Origin: Aliamphritea hakodatensis
Lineage (GTDB): Bacteria > Pseudomonadota > Gammaproteobacteria > Pseudomonadales > Balneatricaceae
Direction: 5' to 3'
Length of the DNA stretch: 64,000 nucleotides
Assembly: GCF_024347195.1 (NCBI RefSeq)
Contig: NZ_AP025281.1
Location: forward strand, 3,844,001 to 3,908,000
In this document: positions 53,944 through 63,001 of the stretch, in pieces
Numbering within the stretch: the first letter of the stretch is position 1
Layout of the letters: the number at the start of each line of letters is the position of its first letter
Translations under genes and position numbers: made by a program
Notes under the pieces: model-generated
The model's input: the letters and a program-made list of their open reading frames with translations, nothing else
The model's database searches: none
What the model was told of the DNA's origin: nothing

Positions 53944-54627
53944 TTATAAATGGGCGTTTCTGACCCAGTTAACAGCGGTCATCAGATCGTATACCGGTAA
54001 GCCGGTGTGCCGCTTAATTGCCGCTCTGTACGGGGATAAATTCGTGCATTCCAGCACCAGCACCCTGATACCCGGCTGTCGCTGACGCAGAGCATCCACC
54101 GCCATGAGAACATCCTGCTCAGCCTGTTCCGCATCCAGTTCCGTTTCATCCTGGCTGATCACCCGGTACAGCTCCTTTCCCTGCTCGATACCGGCAATGC
54201 CGATCTGCTCATCAAACCAGCCATTAAAATGCAGTGCGGTCAGTTTACGGCTGTCGAAGGTCAGCACACCGATTTCCGCCGGCCCGTAAACCGTGCGCAG
54301 GAATGGCATCAGCACCAGCGAGCTGGCAATAACCGGCACCTGATACCGTGCCGCCAGCGCATCCTGCATGCAACTGAGAAAACCACAGGACGTCACCAGC
54401 AAGTCAGTACCCTGTGCCTGTAACTCATCGCCGGCCTGTAACAGAATCTGCTGCAGGGCTGCTTCCGGAGCCTCACTGCCCACCACATTATCCACCCGGG
54501 CCGCATCCACCCGCCGGATGATCACCTCACAGGGCAGTGAATCCGGATTGCCGATATCACCGGGTAAACGGGGAAACCGGGTGTTCAGCATGAGCACCCC
54601 AACTTTAAAACTATCCACTTCAGCCAT
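53944..54627 (-). CDS. Aspartate/glutamate racemase family protein
   Basis: This 227-residue racemase-fold protein retains both catalytic Cys: LLVTSCGFLSCMQDAL and VLVLECTNLSPY. It begins MAEVDSFKVGVLMLNTRFPRL. Family members racemise Asp, Glu, hydantoins or related acids without cofactor. It is divergent from the DadA-like oxidoreductase, 138 bp away, so together they could interconvert and oxidise amino acids. The substrate is uncertain. Confidence 0.85.
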   Translation of the reverse strand: MAEVDSFKVGVLMLNTRFPRLPGDIGNPDSLPCEVIIRRVDAARVDNVVGSEAPEAALQQILLQAGDELQAQGTDLLVTSCGFLSCMQDALAARYQVPVIASSLVLMPFLRTVYGPAEIGVLTFDSRKLTALHFNGWFDEQIGIAGIEQGKELYRVISQDETELDAEQAEQDVLMAVDALRQRQPGIRVLVLECTNLSPYRAAIKRHTGLPVYDLMTAVNWVRNAHL

Positions 54628-54693
54628 TACTTAATTTAAAACCTGTTCAGCCATTCATTCCGATATCTGAGACACTAGGTGATCTCAAAAAAA

Positions 54694-54703
54694 CTGTATA
54701 CAA
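54694..54703. promoter_or_regulatory. CTGTATACAA operator copy, DadA-like/racemase promoter
   Basis: CTGTATACAA is followed 12 bp later by CTGTAGAC, in the 138-bp interval between the divergent racemase and oxidoreductase genes. The same CTGTATACA core occurs at 56186 and 62069. It is the probable binding site of the FCD regulator encoded at 62303-63001. Confidence 0.6.
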
Positions 54704-54707
54704 TACT

Positions 54708-54725
54708 GTAGACTAAAACGTCTAC
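54708..54725. promoter_or_regulatory. Inverted repeat GTAGAC-N6-GTCTAC
   Basis: A perfect 6-bp inverted repeat with a 6-bp spacer, the same geometry as the operator at 8243-8260, about 40 bp before the DadA-like start. It is adjacent to the CTGTATACAA element. Confidence 0.5.
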
Positions 54726-54765
54726 CATAACTATAACGCTAAAGACCGGAAGATACGTTCATCCC

Positions 54766-56037
54766 ATGCTGCAAGATCAAGCTCCGAATTCCGCAGGCCA
54801 TAAGCCTTCTGTGTGTGTACTGGGTGCCGGCATTGTCGGCGTCAGCTGCGCACTCGAACTGCAACGTCAGGGTTACCGGGTAACGCTGCTCGACCGCAGC
54901 GAAGCGGTTATCGAAACCTCCTACGGTAATGCCGGCGTACTGGCCACCAGTTCAGTACTGCCCATGAATAATGCCCGGCTGTGGAAATCCCTGCTGCCCA
55001 TGCTCACGGGGAAGTCTCCTTCCCTGCGTTATCAGACCGGTTACCTGCTGCGTAATTGCGGCTGGATGGTACGCTTCATGACCCATGCCAATGAAGCATC
55101 TGACAGCTACCGGATCACCGCACTCAGTGCACTGGTACGCAAAAGTATTGAACTGCATCAACAGTGGCTGACACAGGCCGACAGTCAGCAGCGCCTGCGT
55201 GCCACCGGCTGGCTGAAGCTCTACAGAACCCCGGAAAGCTTTAATGCTGCCGCTTATGAACGCCGCATGTTGCAGGATGCCGGGGTCGATATGCAAATTC
55301 TCAGCACTGAGGAACTGCAGCAGCTCGAACCGGGGCTGCAACAGACCTACCACAGGGCAACCTGGGTCCGTGATGCTGCCAGCGTGGATAACCCCGCGCA
55401 GGTCACCCTCGCCTACCGCCAACTCTTCATTGCCGCCGGCGGTCAGTTCCGGGTTGCTGATATCCGCAACGTCAGGCAGACATCACAGGGGTTTGAGTTA
55501 GCCACCGCCAGCACTGAGCTCAGCTGTGAAAAGCTGGTCGTCGCACTGGGCCCCTGGAGTAATGATCTGTTGTCAGCGCTGAACTGCAAACTGCCAATGG
55601 CCTATGAACGGGGCTACCATCAGCATTTCAGCAGCACTGCTGAACAGCCCCTCAGCCGGCCCGTGCATGATGTGGATGGCAGCTATGTACTTACCCCGAT
55701 GGAACAGGGCTACCGGCTCACGTCAGGTGTTGAACTTAAGGAGCGGGATGCCCCCGCCAGTCCGGTGCAGCTTGAAGCCATCATCCCCAGTGCCCGCCAG
55801 GCATTCCCGCTGGGGCAGCCCCTCGATCAGCCCTGGCTTGGGCGACGGCCGACACTGCCGGATGCGCTGCCGGCTATCGGGGAAGTTAAAGAGTGTCCGG
55901 GGTTATGGCTGGCAACCGGCCACCACCACATCGGTTTCAGCACTGGCCCGGCAACCGGCCAGCTTGTGGCACAACTCATGTCAGGACAGGATACCGACAT
56001 TGCCCCGCAAGCCTTCAGCCCAAACCGCTTCTCCTGA
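54766..56037 (+). CDS. DadA-like FAD-dependent amino acid dehydrogenase/oxidase
   Basis: This 423-residue flavoprotein has the N-terminal FAD motif VCVLGAGIVGVSCALELQ (GxGxxG at about 20-25) and the C-terminal GRRPTLPDALPAIGEV, GHHHIGFSTGPATGQLVA of the D-amino-acid dehydrogenase (DadA) family. It oxidatively deaminates a D-amino acid or N-methylated amino acid, passing electrons to the quinone pool or oxygen. It is divergent from the racemase; substrate unproven. Confidence 0.9.
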   Translation: MLQDQAPNSAGHKPSVCVLGAGIVGVSCALELQRQGYRVTLLDRSEAVIETSYGNAGVLATSSVLPMNNARLWKSLLPMLTGKSPSLRYQTGYLLRNCGWMVRFMTHANEASDSYRITALSALVRKSIELHQQWLTQADSQQRLRATGWLKLYRTPESFNAAAYERRMLQDAGVDMQILSTEELQQLEPGLQQTYHRATWVRDAASVDNPAQVTLAYRQLFIAAGGQFRVADIRNVRQTSQGFELATASTELSCEKLVVALGPWSNDLLSALNCKLPMAYERGYHQHFSSTAEQPLSRPVHDVDGSYVLTPMEQGYRLTSGVELKERDAPASPVQLEAIIPSARQAFPLGQPLDQPWLGRRPTLPDALPAIGEVKECPGLWLATGHHHIGFSTGPATGQLVAQLMSGQDTDIAPQAFSPNRFS

Positions 56038-56185
56038 AACCTCTCAGCAGGATATCCCCTGCTGAGCCATTCCGTTTACGCCGCATAGTCAGACTTCCGC
56101 TCTGATACGCCCATCGGCGCCCTGCAGGCATTTAGGCAAATCTCTCAGGTTATCGGTAAATTGAGGCGTTCTGGCTATTCAAAAA

Positions 56186-56195
56186 CTGTATACAG
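56186..56195. promoter_or_regulatory. CTGTATACAG operator copy, 2OG-oxygenase promoter
   Basis: This 10-bp perfect palindrome is followed 12 bp later by TGGTATA, the same tandem spacing seen at 54694. It lies 133 bp before the preferred start of the 2-oxoglutarate oxygenase gene. Confidence 0.62.
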
Positions 56196-56318
56196 ATTGG
56201 TATAAAGTACTATATTCAAAATCCGGCACAGCATTATTCTGCGCCGTTCATAATAAAAACATCCGGCGCAGGCATACTGTCTTCTGCATGTGTGCGTCTG
56301 AATTCGGGACTTCTGCAT

Positions 56319-57311
56319 ATGCAAGCGAACAACCAGGATTACGCTGCCGCTAAAGCTTTATCACCGGAAGATATTCCCGTGATCGACTTTGCTCCGCTGA
56401 TTCAGAATGGCGATATCGAAGCCGTTAGCCAGCCGCTCATGGAAGCTGCACTGAATACCGGTTTTTTCTATATTAAAAATCATGGTATTGATCAGCGACT
56501 TATCGACAATGCACTGGAAACGTCAAAAGCATTTTTCCGCCTGCCTGCGGAACAAAAACAGGCAGTGGCTGTAAACACCTCACAGCGGGGCTGGCTGGCA
56601 CCGGGAATGGCAACCCTGGAAGGCGCTAAAACCCACGATCTGAAAGAAATTTTCTTTACCGGTCCGGAACAGTGGTCCGATGCCCTTATCGCTAAAAAAG
56701 CCCAGATTCCCCTGATCGCCGATAACCTGTGGCCAGAATTTTACCCGGCCCTCAAAGATAACGTCGTGCCTTATTATGATGCCGTCTGTCAGCTTGGCCA
56801 TCAGGTACTCAAAGCAATCGCCGTTGGCATGGGTGAGGAAGCCGACTTCTTCGCCAAACGTTATACCAGCCCACTCGGCCGGGGCCAGTTGGTGTACTAT
56901 CCACGCTCCAGCTCAGAAGACGAAGCTCAGGAACGTTTCGGTGCTGCCGCACATACTGACTTTGGTGTCATTACCCTGTTACTGCAGGACAACAATGGCG
57001 GCCTGCAGGTGCTGAACAAGCAGAATGAATGGGTCGAAGCTCAGCCCATTGACGGCACCTTTGTCTGCAACATTGGCGACCTGCTGCATCGCTGGACCAA
57101 TAACCACCTGTCTTCCAACCTGCACCGGGTGATTAACCGCTCCGGCCACGAACGCTTTTCAATGCCGATCTTCTTTGATCCGGATCCGGATGCCATTATC
57201 GATTCCCGGGACTTTAAAAAACTGGCGAATGAAGCGGCCAAATACCCGGCGGTATCCGTGGCAGATTACATCGACAGCAAAAACCGTAAAGCCTTCGCAC
57301 AATATAAGTGA
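56319..57311 (+). CDS. 2-oxoglutarate/Fe(II) oxygenase, isopenicillin-N-synthase family
   Basis: The chosen ATG at 56319 gives about 330 residues; an upstream GTG at 56292 is less likely because GGGA lies 9 nt before the ATG. The fold matches the IPNS-like DIOX-N plus 2OG-FeII-oxygenase pair: IPVIDFAPLI, GFFYIKNHGI, then metal ligands AAHTDFG (HxD) and HRVINRSG (His), with RFSMP (Arg-x-Ser for 2-oxoglutarate). Such bacterial enzymes hydroxylate amino acids or other small molecules. Its promoter carries the shared operator, tying it to this catabolic block. Confidence 0.9.
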   Translation: MQANNQDYAAAKALSPEDIPVIDFAPLIQNGDIEAVSQPLMEAALNTGFFYIKNHGIDQRLIDNALETSKAFFRLPAEQKQAVAVNTSQRGWLAPGMATLEGAKTHDLKEIFFTGPEQWSDALIAKKAQIPLIADNLWPEFYPALKDNVVPYYDAVCQLGHQVLKAIAVGMGEEADFFAKRYTSPLGRGQLVYYPRSSSEDEAQERFGAAAHTDFGVITLLLQDNNGGLQVLNKQNEWVEAQPIDGTFVCNIGDLLHRWTNNHLSSNLHRVINRSGHERFSMPIFFDPDPDAIIDSRDFKKLANEAAKYPAVSVADYIDSKNRKAFAQYK

Positions 57312-57394
57312 CCATCAGCCCTGCGGCACCGCCGCAGGGCTTTCAGTACCTGCAGACCGGCACCCGCGAGTAATCAGCCGTAACATTCCTGCCT

Positions 57395-58582
57395 TCACAC
57401 AACCCGCTCCGCCTCTGAATTGCCTCTTTCATGCCCACGCCGCGCCAGATAAAAACTCAGCGGAATCAGCAAACTTACGCCAAACAGCAACCACAGATAA
57501 CTGTCATAGGAACTGCCCAGCAGCCACAGGGCAGCCCCCACCAGAGGTGCGACCGCCTGAGCAAGATTATAGGGTGCCGTCAGCAAGGCATTCACCCGTC
57601 CGTATGGCTGATCAGGGAAATAATCAATAATGACAATGCCTTTCACGATGATCAGACTGCCGCCGAGTAAACCGTAAAACACGATGATCACCACCCATAA
57701 AGGCACAAGCGCACTGCTTAAGTACATTGCCAGTAAAACCAGCGGCTGAAACAGGGTCAGCATGACAGCGGCACCGGTAGCCGCCCGGGAACGCAGTAGC
57801 AGCATTAGCCAAATACGGCCGGCAACCTGAACCGGCCCTAGCATCGCCACCAGCCAGATTGCCGTTGCAACGCCTAACTGCTTTTCCAGCAGGATGGCAA
57901 ACAGATGAAAATTCAGCCCGGCCTGAATCAGGCCGTAGCCCACAAATGCAACCACCAGATACCAGAAAACACTCAGCCTGAGCACACCGTCCACGGTTTG
58001 CGACGCCGGTTTACGCACCTCAGGCAGTTTTTCAGGCGGCTTAAGCAGCCAGCAATAGATACCCGGGGCAATCAGCACATAGGTCAGCCCTAACACCGGC
58101 ATCGCCATGCGCCAGCCAAAGGTATCAATCAACAACTGGGTATACGGCATGAAAACCAGACTGGCAAAGCCTGCCCACAGGGTCAGCCGCGGGATGATGT
58201 AACGGGCCTGCTCCACGCCGAAACAAAAGGTCACACAGGCAAACAGCGGCTCATACAGGCTGGCCGCCAGTGCCATCCCCATCAGTACGTACAGCGCGTA
58301 TAATTGCCAGACCGCCTCAACCTGTGACAGACCACAGAGCACACCGGCGCCTAACAGCCCGCCCAGACACATCACCGCCCGGCCGTAGCCCAGATCAATC
58401 CACCTCCCCACCGGATAGGCACTGACCGCAGCCACTGCCATCGCCACGCTGCCAGCGGCATAGACTTCAAATCTGGACCAGCCATACTCAGCCAGCAAGG
58501 CTTCGGCCAGCATGGGAAAGCTGTATAGCAAACAGCCCCAGGCGCTCATCTGCGCGCCCCCCAGCCAGACAACTCTCAGCAT
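57395..58582 (-). CDS. MFS transporter
   Basis: This 395-residue membrane protein has about twelve helices and the GRWIDLGYGRAVM-type loop between helices 2 and 3. It starts MLRVVWLGGAQMSAWGC, has no long tails, and is probably a small-molecule exporter or importer. It is convergent with the 2-oxoglutarate oxygenase gene. Substrate unknown. Confidence 0.87.
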   Translation of the reverse strand: MLRVVWLGGAQMSAWGCLLYSFPMLAEALLAEYGWSRFEVYAAGSVAMAVAAVSAYPVGRWIDLGYGRAVMCLGGLLGAGVLCGLSQVEAVWQLYALYVLMGMALAASLYEPLFACVTFCFGVEQARYIIPRLTLWAGFASLVFMPYTQLLIDTFGWRMAMPVLGLTYVLIAPGIYCWLLKPPEKLPEVRKPASQTVDGVLRLSVFWYLVVAFVGYGLIQAGLNFHLFAILLEKQLGVATAIWLVAMLGPVQVAGRIWLMLLLRSRAATGAAVMLTLFQPLVLLAMYLSSALVPLWVVIIVFYGLLGGSLIIVKGIVIIDYFPDQPYGRVNALLTAPYNLAQAVAPLVGAALWLLGSSYDSYLWLLFGVSLLIPLSFYLARRGHERGNSEAERVV

Positions 58583-58886
58583 GGCCCACAGCCTGACCGC
58601 GCAGATAGCAGGTTCCTCAGGAACTCAGGTAACATCGTTTTTCCACATCCGTTTTACTTTCAGCAACAGACACTCAGGCCGGTTCCCTCTTAATCACCCA
58701 GACTTTAACAGCCACCAGCGTCCAAGCATAAACCGCAATATGCTGATAATTAAGCCCCACTCAATACAATAAACGGTGCCCACTCCACAGCTTTTCCTAT
58801 TCAGAAAACGGTCAGCTCCGGCAAGCAGTTGCAGACAAAAAAAAGCCCTCATACAGAGGGCTTGTTACTAAAAGGAAAAACAACTG
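58583..58886. other. 304-bp intergenic region: MFS promoter and TRAP terminator
   Basis: No coding frame is supported. It holds the MFS promoter on the left and the TRAP-operon terminator on the right. No copy of the CTGTATACAG operator was seen here. Confidence 0.5.
58837..58863 (-). terminator. Rho-independent terminator of the TAXI-TRAP operon
   Basis: On the minus strand arms AAGCCCTC/GAGGGCTT (58843-58850 with 58856-58863, 5-nt loop) are followed by a run of T (A8 at 58837-58844 on the plus strand). It is 23 bp past the TRAP permease stop. Confidence 0.92.
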
Positions 58887-60806
58887 TCAGGAAACAGCCT
58901 CTGCCCGGGAAGCCCGGCTTTTTGAAAACAGATACAGCAGCAGGAATACCCCCAGCACAGCAGCATCACGCAGATACACATCAATCCAGGAGAACAGCGC
59001 GATACCGATACCTAAGCCAATTAACAACAGCCGGGCCAGAATATTCAGATGGCTGGAGAAATAGCCGGCTATTCCCGCTGCCAGCAATGACAACCCGCCG
59101 ACAATGGCCGTCAGATGGGCAATGATGCTGATAAAACTGCCTTCCATGCGCATTTCCGGCACAAACAGATAACTGAAGCCCACCACATAACCGGCAATCG
59201 CCATCCGCGAAGCATGCAAGCCGGTAAGCAACGGATTACAGCGGGCAATAGACGCCGCCGCATATGAAGCAATGGATACCGGTGGTGTAGCATCCGCCAG
59301 AATGGCAAAGTAGAAAATAAACATATGCGCAGCCAGCACCGGCGCACCGAATTCATTAATCAGCAACGGCGCACCGATTGCCGAGGTAATCACGTACGCA
59401 GGCGTCGTCGGCACCCCCATGCCCATTATCAGCGTGACAAACATCAGCGCAATAGCCGCCACCCACATCTGGCCGTTGGCAATATCAGTCACAATGGAAC
59501 CGATAGAAACAACCAGACCGGTTTTCGTCAGCACCGCAACAATGATACCGGCACCGGCACAGGCCACGGCAATGGTCACGGTATTACGCCCGGCCGTCAC
59601 CAGCACATCAAACAGCTTCTTAGGGCTGAACCGCTCCGAGGTCAGGGTAACCACGACCAGCGTGGCTATAATCGAATACAGGGCCGACATATGCGGAGAA
59701 TAACGCAACATCAGCAACACGATTAATACCACGATAGGAATCAGCAGATAGAGTTTTTTCAGCACTTCGGCCGTGGTTGGCAGCTCGCTGGCATCCATCC
59801 CTTTCAGACCATGCTTACGGGCTTCAAAATGCACTGATACGAAAATAAGTGTAAAGAAACACAACGAACCTAATATAGCCGCGACAATGATTTCACTGTA
59901 CGGCGTATTGGTAATTTCCGACATGATGAAGGCCCCTGCCCCCATGATCGGCGGCGCGCTCTGACCACCCACACTGGCGGCGGTTTCAATGCCGCCGGCA
60001 ACCTGCGGCCGGAAACCGATACGCTTCATCATCGGAATGGTAAACGAGCCGGTGGTAAATACGTTGGCCGAGGCAGAGCCACTCATGGTGCCAAAGAATG
60101 CCGAGGTCACCACTGCAACCTTCGCCGGACCACCGCTGTAACGGCCGGCAATCAGTTGTCCGCCCTGGGTGAATAACTTACCCACACCGCTGGCTTCCAT
60201 GAACGCACCATAGGCAATAAAGATCGCCACCATAGTCGCCGCGATGCCGGTAATCGAGCCAAACATGCCCTGGCCGTTAAACAGGTAAAGGGTTTCAATA
60301 ATTTCGTAATACGGCATATCCCGGTAATTAAAGATGCCGGGCATATACTCGGTCAGAAACAGATAACTGATCCCAACGGTAACCAGCCCCGCCAAAATCG
60401 GCGATACCGAACGGCGCAGGGCTTCCAGCAACAGCACCGTTGCCAGCGTGCCCATCCACAGCTCAACCGGCAGCACTTCATCAATGCCTTCCAGACGCAG
60501 GTTGATCCGGTCGGCTTCAAGCCAGGAATACAGAAAAGGCAAAATCGACAGGATAAACAGCACGATTGCCGTTGGCCCGGGAATAAAAGGATGATCCACA
60601 CTGACCTGATTGCGCCGGCGCGGAAACATCAGAAACACCAGCGGCAGCATAAACATCAGATGCAGGGAACGCTGGGTCCGCGGCTCCAGAAATCCGATAT
60701 AAGCGGTATAAAGATGGAAGACACTGGCCGCAAATGCCCACAGCGCAATAAATCGCAGCATCCAGACAGCATAACGGCTGTCCGGCGCAGTCAGATTAGA
60801 AAACAT
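58887..60806 (-). CDS. TRAP transporter fused permease (4TM/12TM)
   Basis: This 639-residue protein combines a small 4-helix (DctQ-like) part and a large 12-helix DctM-like part, the layout typical of TAXI-type TRAP systems. Segments such as AVVTSAFFGTMSGSASANVF, GGQSAPPIMGAGAFIM and GMGVPTTPAYVITSAIGAP are DctM signatures. It follows the TAXI binding-protein gene after 153 bp on the same strand. Confidence 0.94.
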   Translation of the reverse strand: MFSNLTAPDSRYAVWMLRFIALWAFAASVFHLYTAYIGFLEPRTQRSLHLMFMLPLVFLMFPRRRNQVSVDHPFIPGPTAIVLFILSILPFLYSWLEADRINLRLEGIDEVLPVELWMGTLATVLLLEALRRSVSPILAGLVTVGISYLFLTEYMPGIFNYRDMPYYEIIETLYLFNGQGMFGSITGIAATMVAIFIAYGAFMEASGVGKLFTQGGQLIAGRYSGGPAKVAVVTSAFFGTMSGSASANVFTTGSFTIPMMKRIGFRPQVAGGIETAASVGGQSAPPIMGAGAFIMSEITNTPYSEIIVAAILGSLCFFTLIFVSVHFEARKHGLKGMDASELPTTAEVLKKLYLLIPIVVLIVLLMLRYSPHMSALYSIIATLVVVTLTSERFSPKKLFDVLVTAGRNTVTIAVACAGAGIIVAVLTKTGLVVSIGSIVTDIANGQMWVAAIALMFVTLIMGMGVPTTPAYVITSAIGAPLLINEFGAPVLAAHMFIFYFAILADATPPVSIASYAAASIARCNPLLTGLHASRMAIAGYVVGFSYLFVPEMRMEGSFISIIAHLTAIVGGLSLLAAGIAGYFSSHLNILARLLLIGLGIGIALFSWIDVYLRDAAVLGVFLLLYLFSKSRASRAEAVS

Positions 60807-60910
60807 AACATCACCCTAAAGCGTACCCGTTGACCGTGCCATTATACCGCTTAACAGCATAAACCGGCGGTGTGGTTGCACGGAGGAATCAACAGACGGT
60901 GGAGATAAAA

Positions 60911-60932
60911 CGGCCGGGCAAATACCCGGCCG
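60911..60932. repeat. Stem-loop between TAXI binding protein and TRAP permease genes
   Basis: Perfect 8-bp arms CGGCCGGG and CCCGGCCG around CAAATA, 28 bp after the binding-protein stop. Like the structure after the peptide-binding-protein gene, it probably sets a higher level of binding protein than permease. Confidence 0.6.
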
Positions 60933-60959
60933 CAAACAGGTTATGCATAGGCTGCCCCC

Positions 60960-61931
60960 TTACATGTAACCCGCTTCTTTGTAGTACTTGGCAGCACCCG
61001 GATGAACCGGAGCCGGCGCATTCTTGAATGCGGTGGCACAATCAAACGCCTTCATGGAAGCATGAATGCTGGACAATTTAGCGTTATTCTCACACAGGGT
61101 TTTAGTCACCTTATACACCGTGTCTTCGCTAACATTTTTACCTACCAGCAAAGTCGTCGCCATTTTAATGGTATTGGCCGCTGCCACACCTTCATAGGTA
61201 TCAGCAGGAATCGTACCGTTAAGGAAACCGTACTTTTCGTTCAGGCCTTTCAGGGTTTTGTCTGAGAAGTTCACCAGATGCATCTTACGGGCCTGACCCA
61301 TATCGATCATTGCAGCACCCGGCAGGCCCTGACCGCCGAAGACGTAATCAACCTGACCGTCTTTGAACTGGGAGCTCATCTCGCTGAAGTTACCGTGGTT
61401 AATCTTGAAGCCCCGGTCTTTCAGGTCATCGTAGCTGGTGCCAAACTGTTCCATCATCCAGCGGAACGCCTGCTCACCGGAAGAGCCACGCTTAACAACC
61501 GCAATGTTTACGTCTTTACCGTTCTTCAGCAGGTCTTCAATGGAATTATATTTAGCATTCTCGCTGGCCACCATGTGGTAGAAAATATCCGAGAAGCTCA
61601 TGCCAACCATCATCAGGTTTTCATGGGGCTTGTTGTTATACAGCACCACACCTTTGCTGGCCTGATACGAAAAAGTGTCCAGACCCCAGCCAAACTGGCT
61701 GATGCCACGGTCAATCTTGGTCGGGTTCGTGGTACCACCACCCGGTACAATTTTAAGGGTCAGATCAGGATAGGCATCTTTCACCAGGTTAGACACCCCG
61801 GACGCCATGGTGAACCAGCCGCCACCCAGCTGACCTGAGGTCCACTCCAGCACTTCAGCATTTGCGCTTACTGACACACCCAGCGCAATCGCCGCTGAAC
61901 AAACTTGATTGAGTATTTTTTTTCTTATCAT
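60960..61931 (-). CDS. TAXI-family TRAP transporter substrate-binding protein
   Basis: This 323-residue protein has a signal peptide (SAAIALGVSVSANAE). The TAXI-family body begins TSGQLGGGWFTMASGVSNLV and includes VPGGGTTNPTKIDRGISQFGWG and IAVVKRGSSGEQAF. TAXI proteins bind small carboxylates such as glutamate or 2-oxoglutarate in the few cases studied. Its promoter carries CTGTATACAG and the FCD regulator gene is directly upstream. Confidence 0.92.
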   Translation of the reverse strand: MIRKKILNQVCSAAIALGVSVSANAEVLEWTSGQLGGGWFTMASGVSNLVKDAYPDLTLKIVPGGGTTNPTKIDRGISQFGWGLDTFSYQASKGVVLYNNKPHENLMMVGMSFSDIFYHMVASENAKYNSIEDLLKNGKDVNIAVVKRGSSGEQAFRWMMEQFGTSYDDLKDRGFKINHGNFSEMSSQFKDGQVDYVFGGQGLPGAAMIDMGQARKMHLVNFSDKTLKGLNEKYGFLNGTIPADTYEGVAAANTIKMATTLLVGKNVSEDTVYKVTKTLCENNAKLSSIHASMKAFDCATAFKNAPAPVHPGAAKYYKEAGYM

Positions 61932-62068
61932 GGGTCTTCACCGTGTGGCGAGCTTTGCCCGGACAACACTTACTGCCCTGTCATGTCTGCCATTGTCATC
62001 GCAGACAGGTAAGCACTGTCACGCTGCAAAATCTCTGTCGTTGTTATTAGAATCTTTCGTATTTAAAA

Positions 62069-62078
62069 CTGTATACAG
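62069..62078. promoter_or_regulatory. CTGTATACAG operator copy, TAXI-TRAP promoter
   Basis: A 10-bp perfect palindrome identical to that at 56186, with a second TATATACCAA (62094-62103; reverse TTGGTATATA) nearby. It is about 140 bp upstream of the TAXI start codon. Confidence 0.62.
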
Positions 62079-62266
62079 AAAAAAATATAACACTATATAC
62101 CAAAGTTTCTCAATCCCTGATCCCTTTCACAGGCAATATAAAACAGCTGATAAATAAGCCTGGAACAGTACAGACGAATCTGACTGCCAAAAACAGCAAA
62201 ATGGTGAAAACGTCTAACGGAAGCGGTCTGTCAGCGGGAACTGATTCAGATAAGCAGAGATACAGC

Positions 62267-62292
62267 GCATGCAGGCTGAGCAGCCTGCATGC
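62267..62292. terminator. Strong stem-loop at the end of the regulator gene
   Basis: Perfect 11-bp arms GCATGCAGGCT and AGCCTGCATGC flank a GAGC loop, 10 bp beyond the FCD regulator stop. There is no U-run, so it is likely a transcript end or processing site separating the regulator from the TAXI operon. Confidence 0.6.
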
Positions 62293-62302
62293 CTGAAAAA
62301 GA

Positions 62303-63001
62303 TTACTCGATGGGCATCTGGCCAGTGTAGATCAGCCCGTAAGCCTGACGGATAGACACTGAAATTTCTTCCCGGCGACGGCTGACATGCTCACCAATCA
62401 AGCTGACAGCCTCTTCTTCATTGCGGGCCACAACCGCTTCAACAATGCGCTTATGGCTCGGCTCAAAGACCTTCTCAGAGGTAACATCTATCCAGCGCAT
62501 AAAATAAATCCGCTGATTAACATTACACAGGGCATTAACAATCTCTTCGTTATCCGACAACCGTGCCAGGGTTTCATGAAACTTCTGGTCAATCTTCAGA
62601 TTAGAGACGGTTTTATCCTGCTGGTAAATCCCGTGTATACCGGCATAAAAGTCAGCAAATTCCTGCAACTGCTCATCGGTTGCCCGGCGGCACGCCAGCC
62701 GCACCGCCTGTTCTTCAAGTAACTGCCGGTATTCGTACAGATCAAATACTTCTTTTTCATCCAGTTCGCGGCAAAAGAAACCTTTATTCCGTTCCCAGCG
62801 TAATAACTTTTCAGACACCAGTTGCTGCATGGCTTCGCGCAGCGGGGTACGGCTGACATCCAGCTGTTTGGCCAGCTTGCCCTCGTTGATCCGCTCACCA
62901 GGGCGAAACTGAAACTTGATCGCCATATTACTGACGCGCTGGTAGATAGACTCTTTGATATCTGCTGACGGCTGCTTCGCCGTGGTTGAATCCGTTGACA
63001 T
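62303..63001 (-). CDS. GntR/FadR-subfamily (FCD) transcriptional regulator 2
   Basis: This 232-residue regulator has a winged helix (about 18-85; LAKQLDVSRTPLREAMQQLV) and an FCD ligand domain (about 90-215; LYEYRQLLEEQAVRLACRRA, FHETLARLSDN, SHKRIVEAVVARN). It is upstream of the TAXI-TRAP genes on the same strand. Three promoters in the 54-62 kb block share a CTGTATACA(G/A) site, and this is the only regulator gene there, so it is their probable repressor. Confidence 0.92.
   Translation of the reverse strand: MSTDSTTAKQPSADIKESIYQRVSNMAIKFQFRPGERINEGKLAKQLDVSRTPLREAMQQLVSEKLLRWERNKGFFCRELDEKEVFDLYEYRQLLEEQAVRLACRRATDEQLQEFADFYAGIHGIYQQDKTVSNLKIDQKFHETLARLSDNEEIVNALCNVNQRIYFMRWIDVTSEKVFEPSHKRIVEAVVARNEEEAVSLIGEHVSRRREEISVSIRQAYGLIYTGQMPIE

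Larger units (their letters stand above)
61932..62302. promoter_or_regulatory. 371-bp region between regulator and TAXI genes
   Basis: No gene is recognised. It holds the TAXI promoter with its operator and, near the regulator end, a GC-rich stem-loop. The AT-rich stretch at 62038-62110 is promoter-like. Confidence 0.5.

Noticed and set aside
53933..53956. CGCCCA...TGGGCG stem at the end of the racemase gene as terminator
   Set aside because: Only 6-bp arms with a 12-nt loop overlapping the coding end and no U-run; too weak to call.
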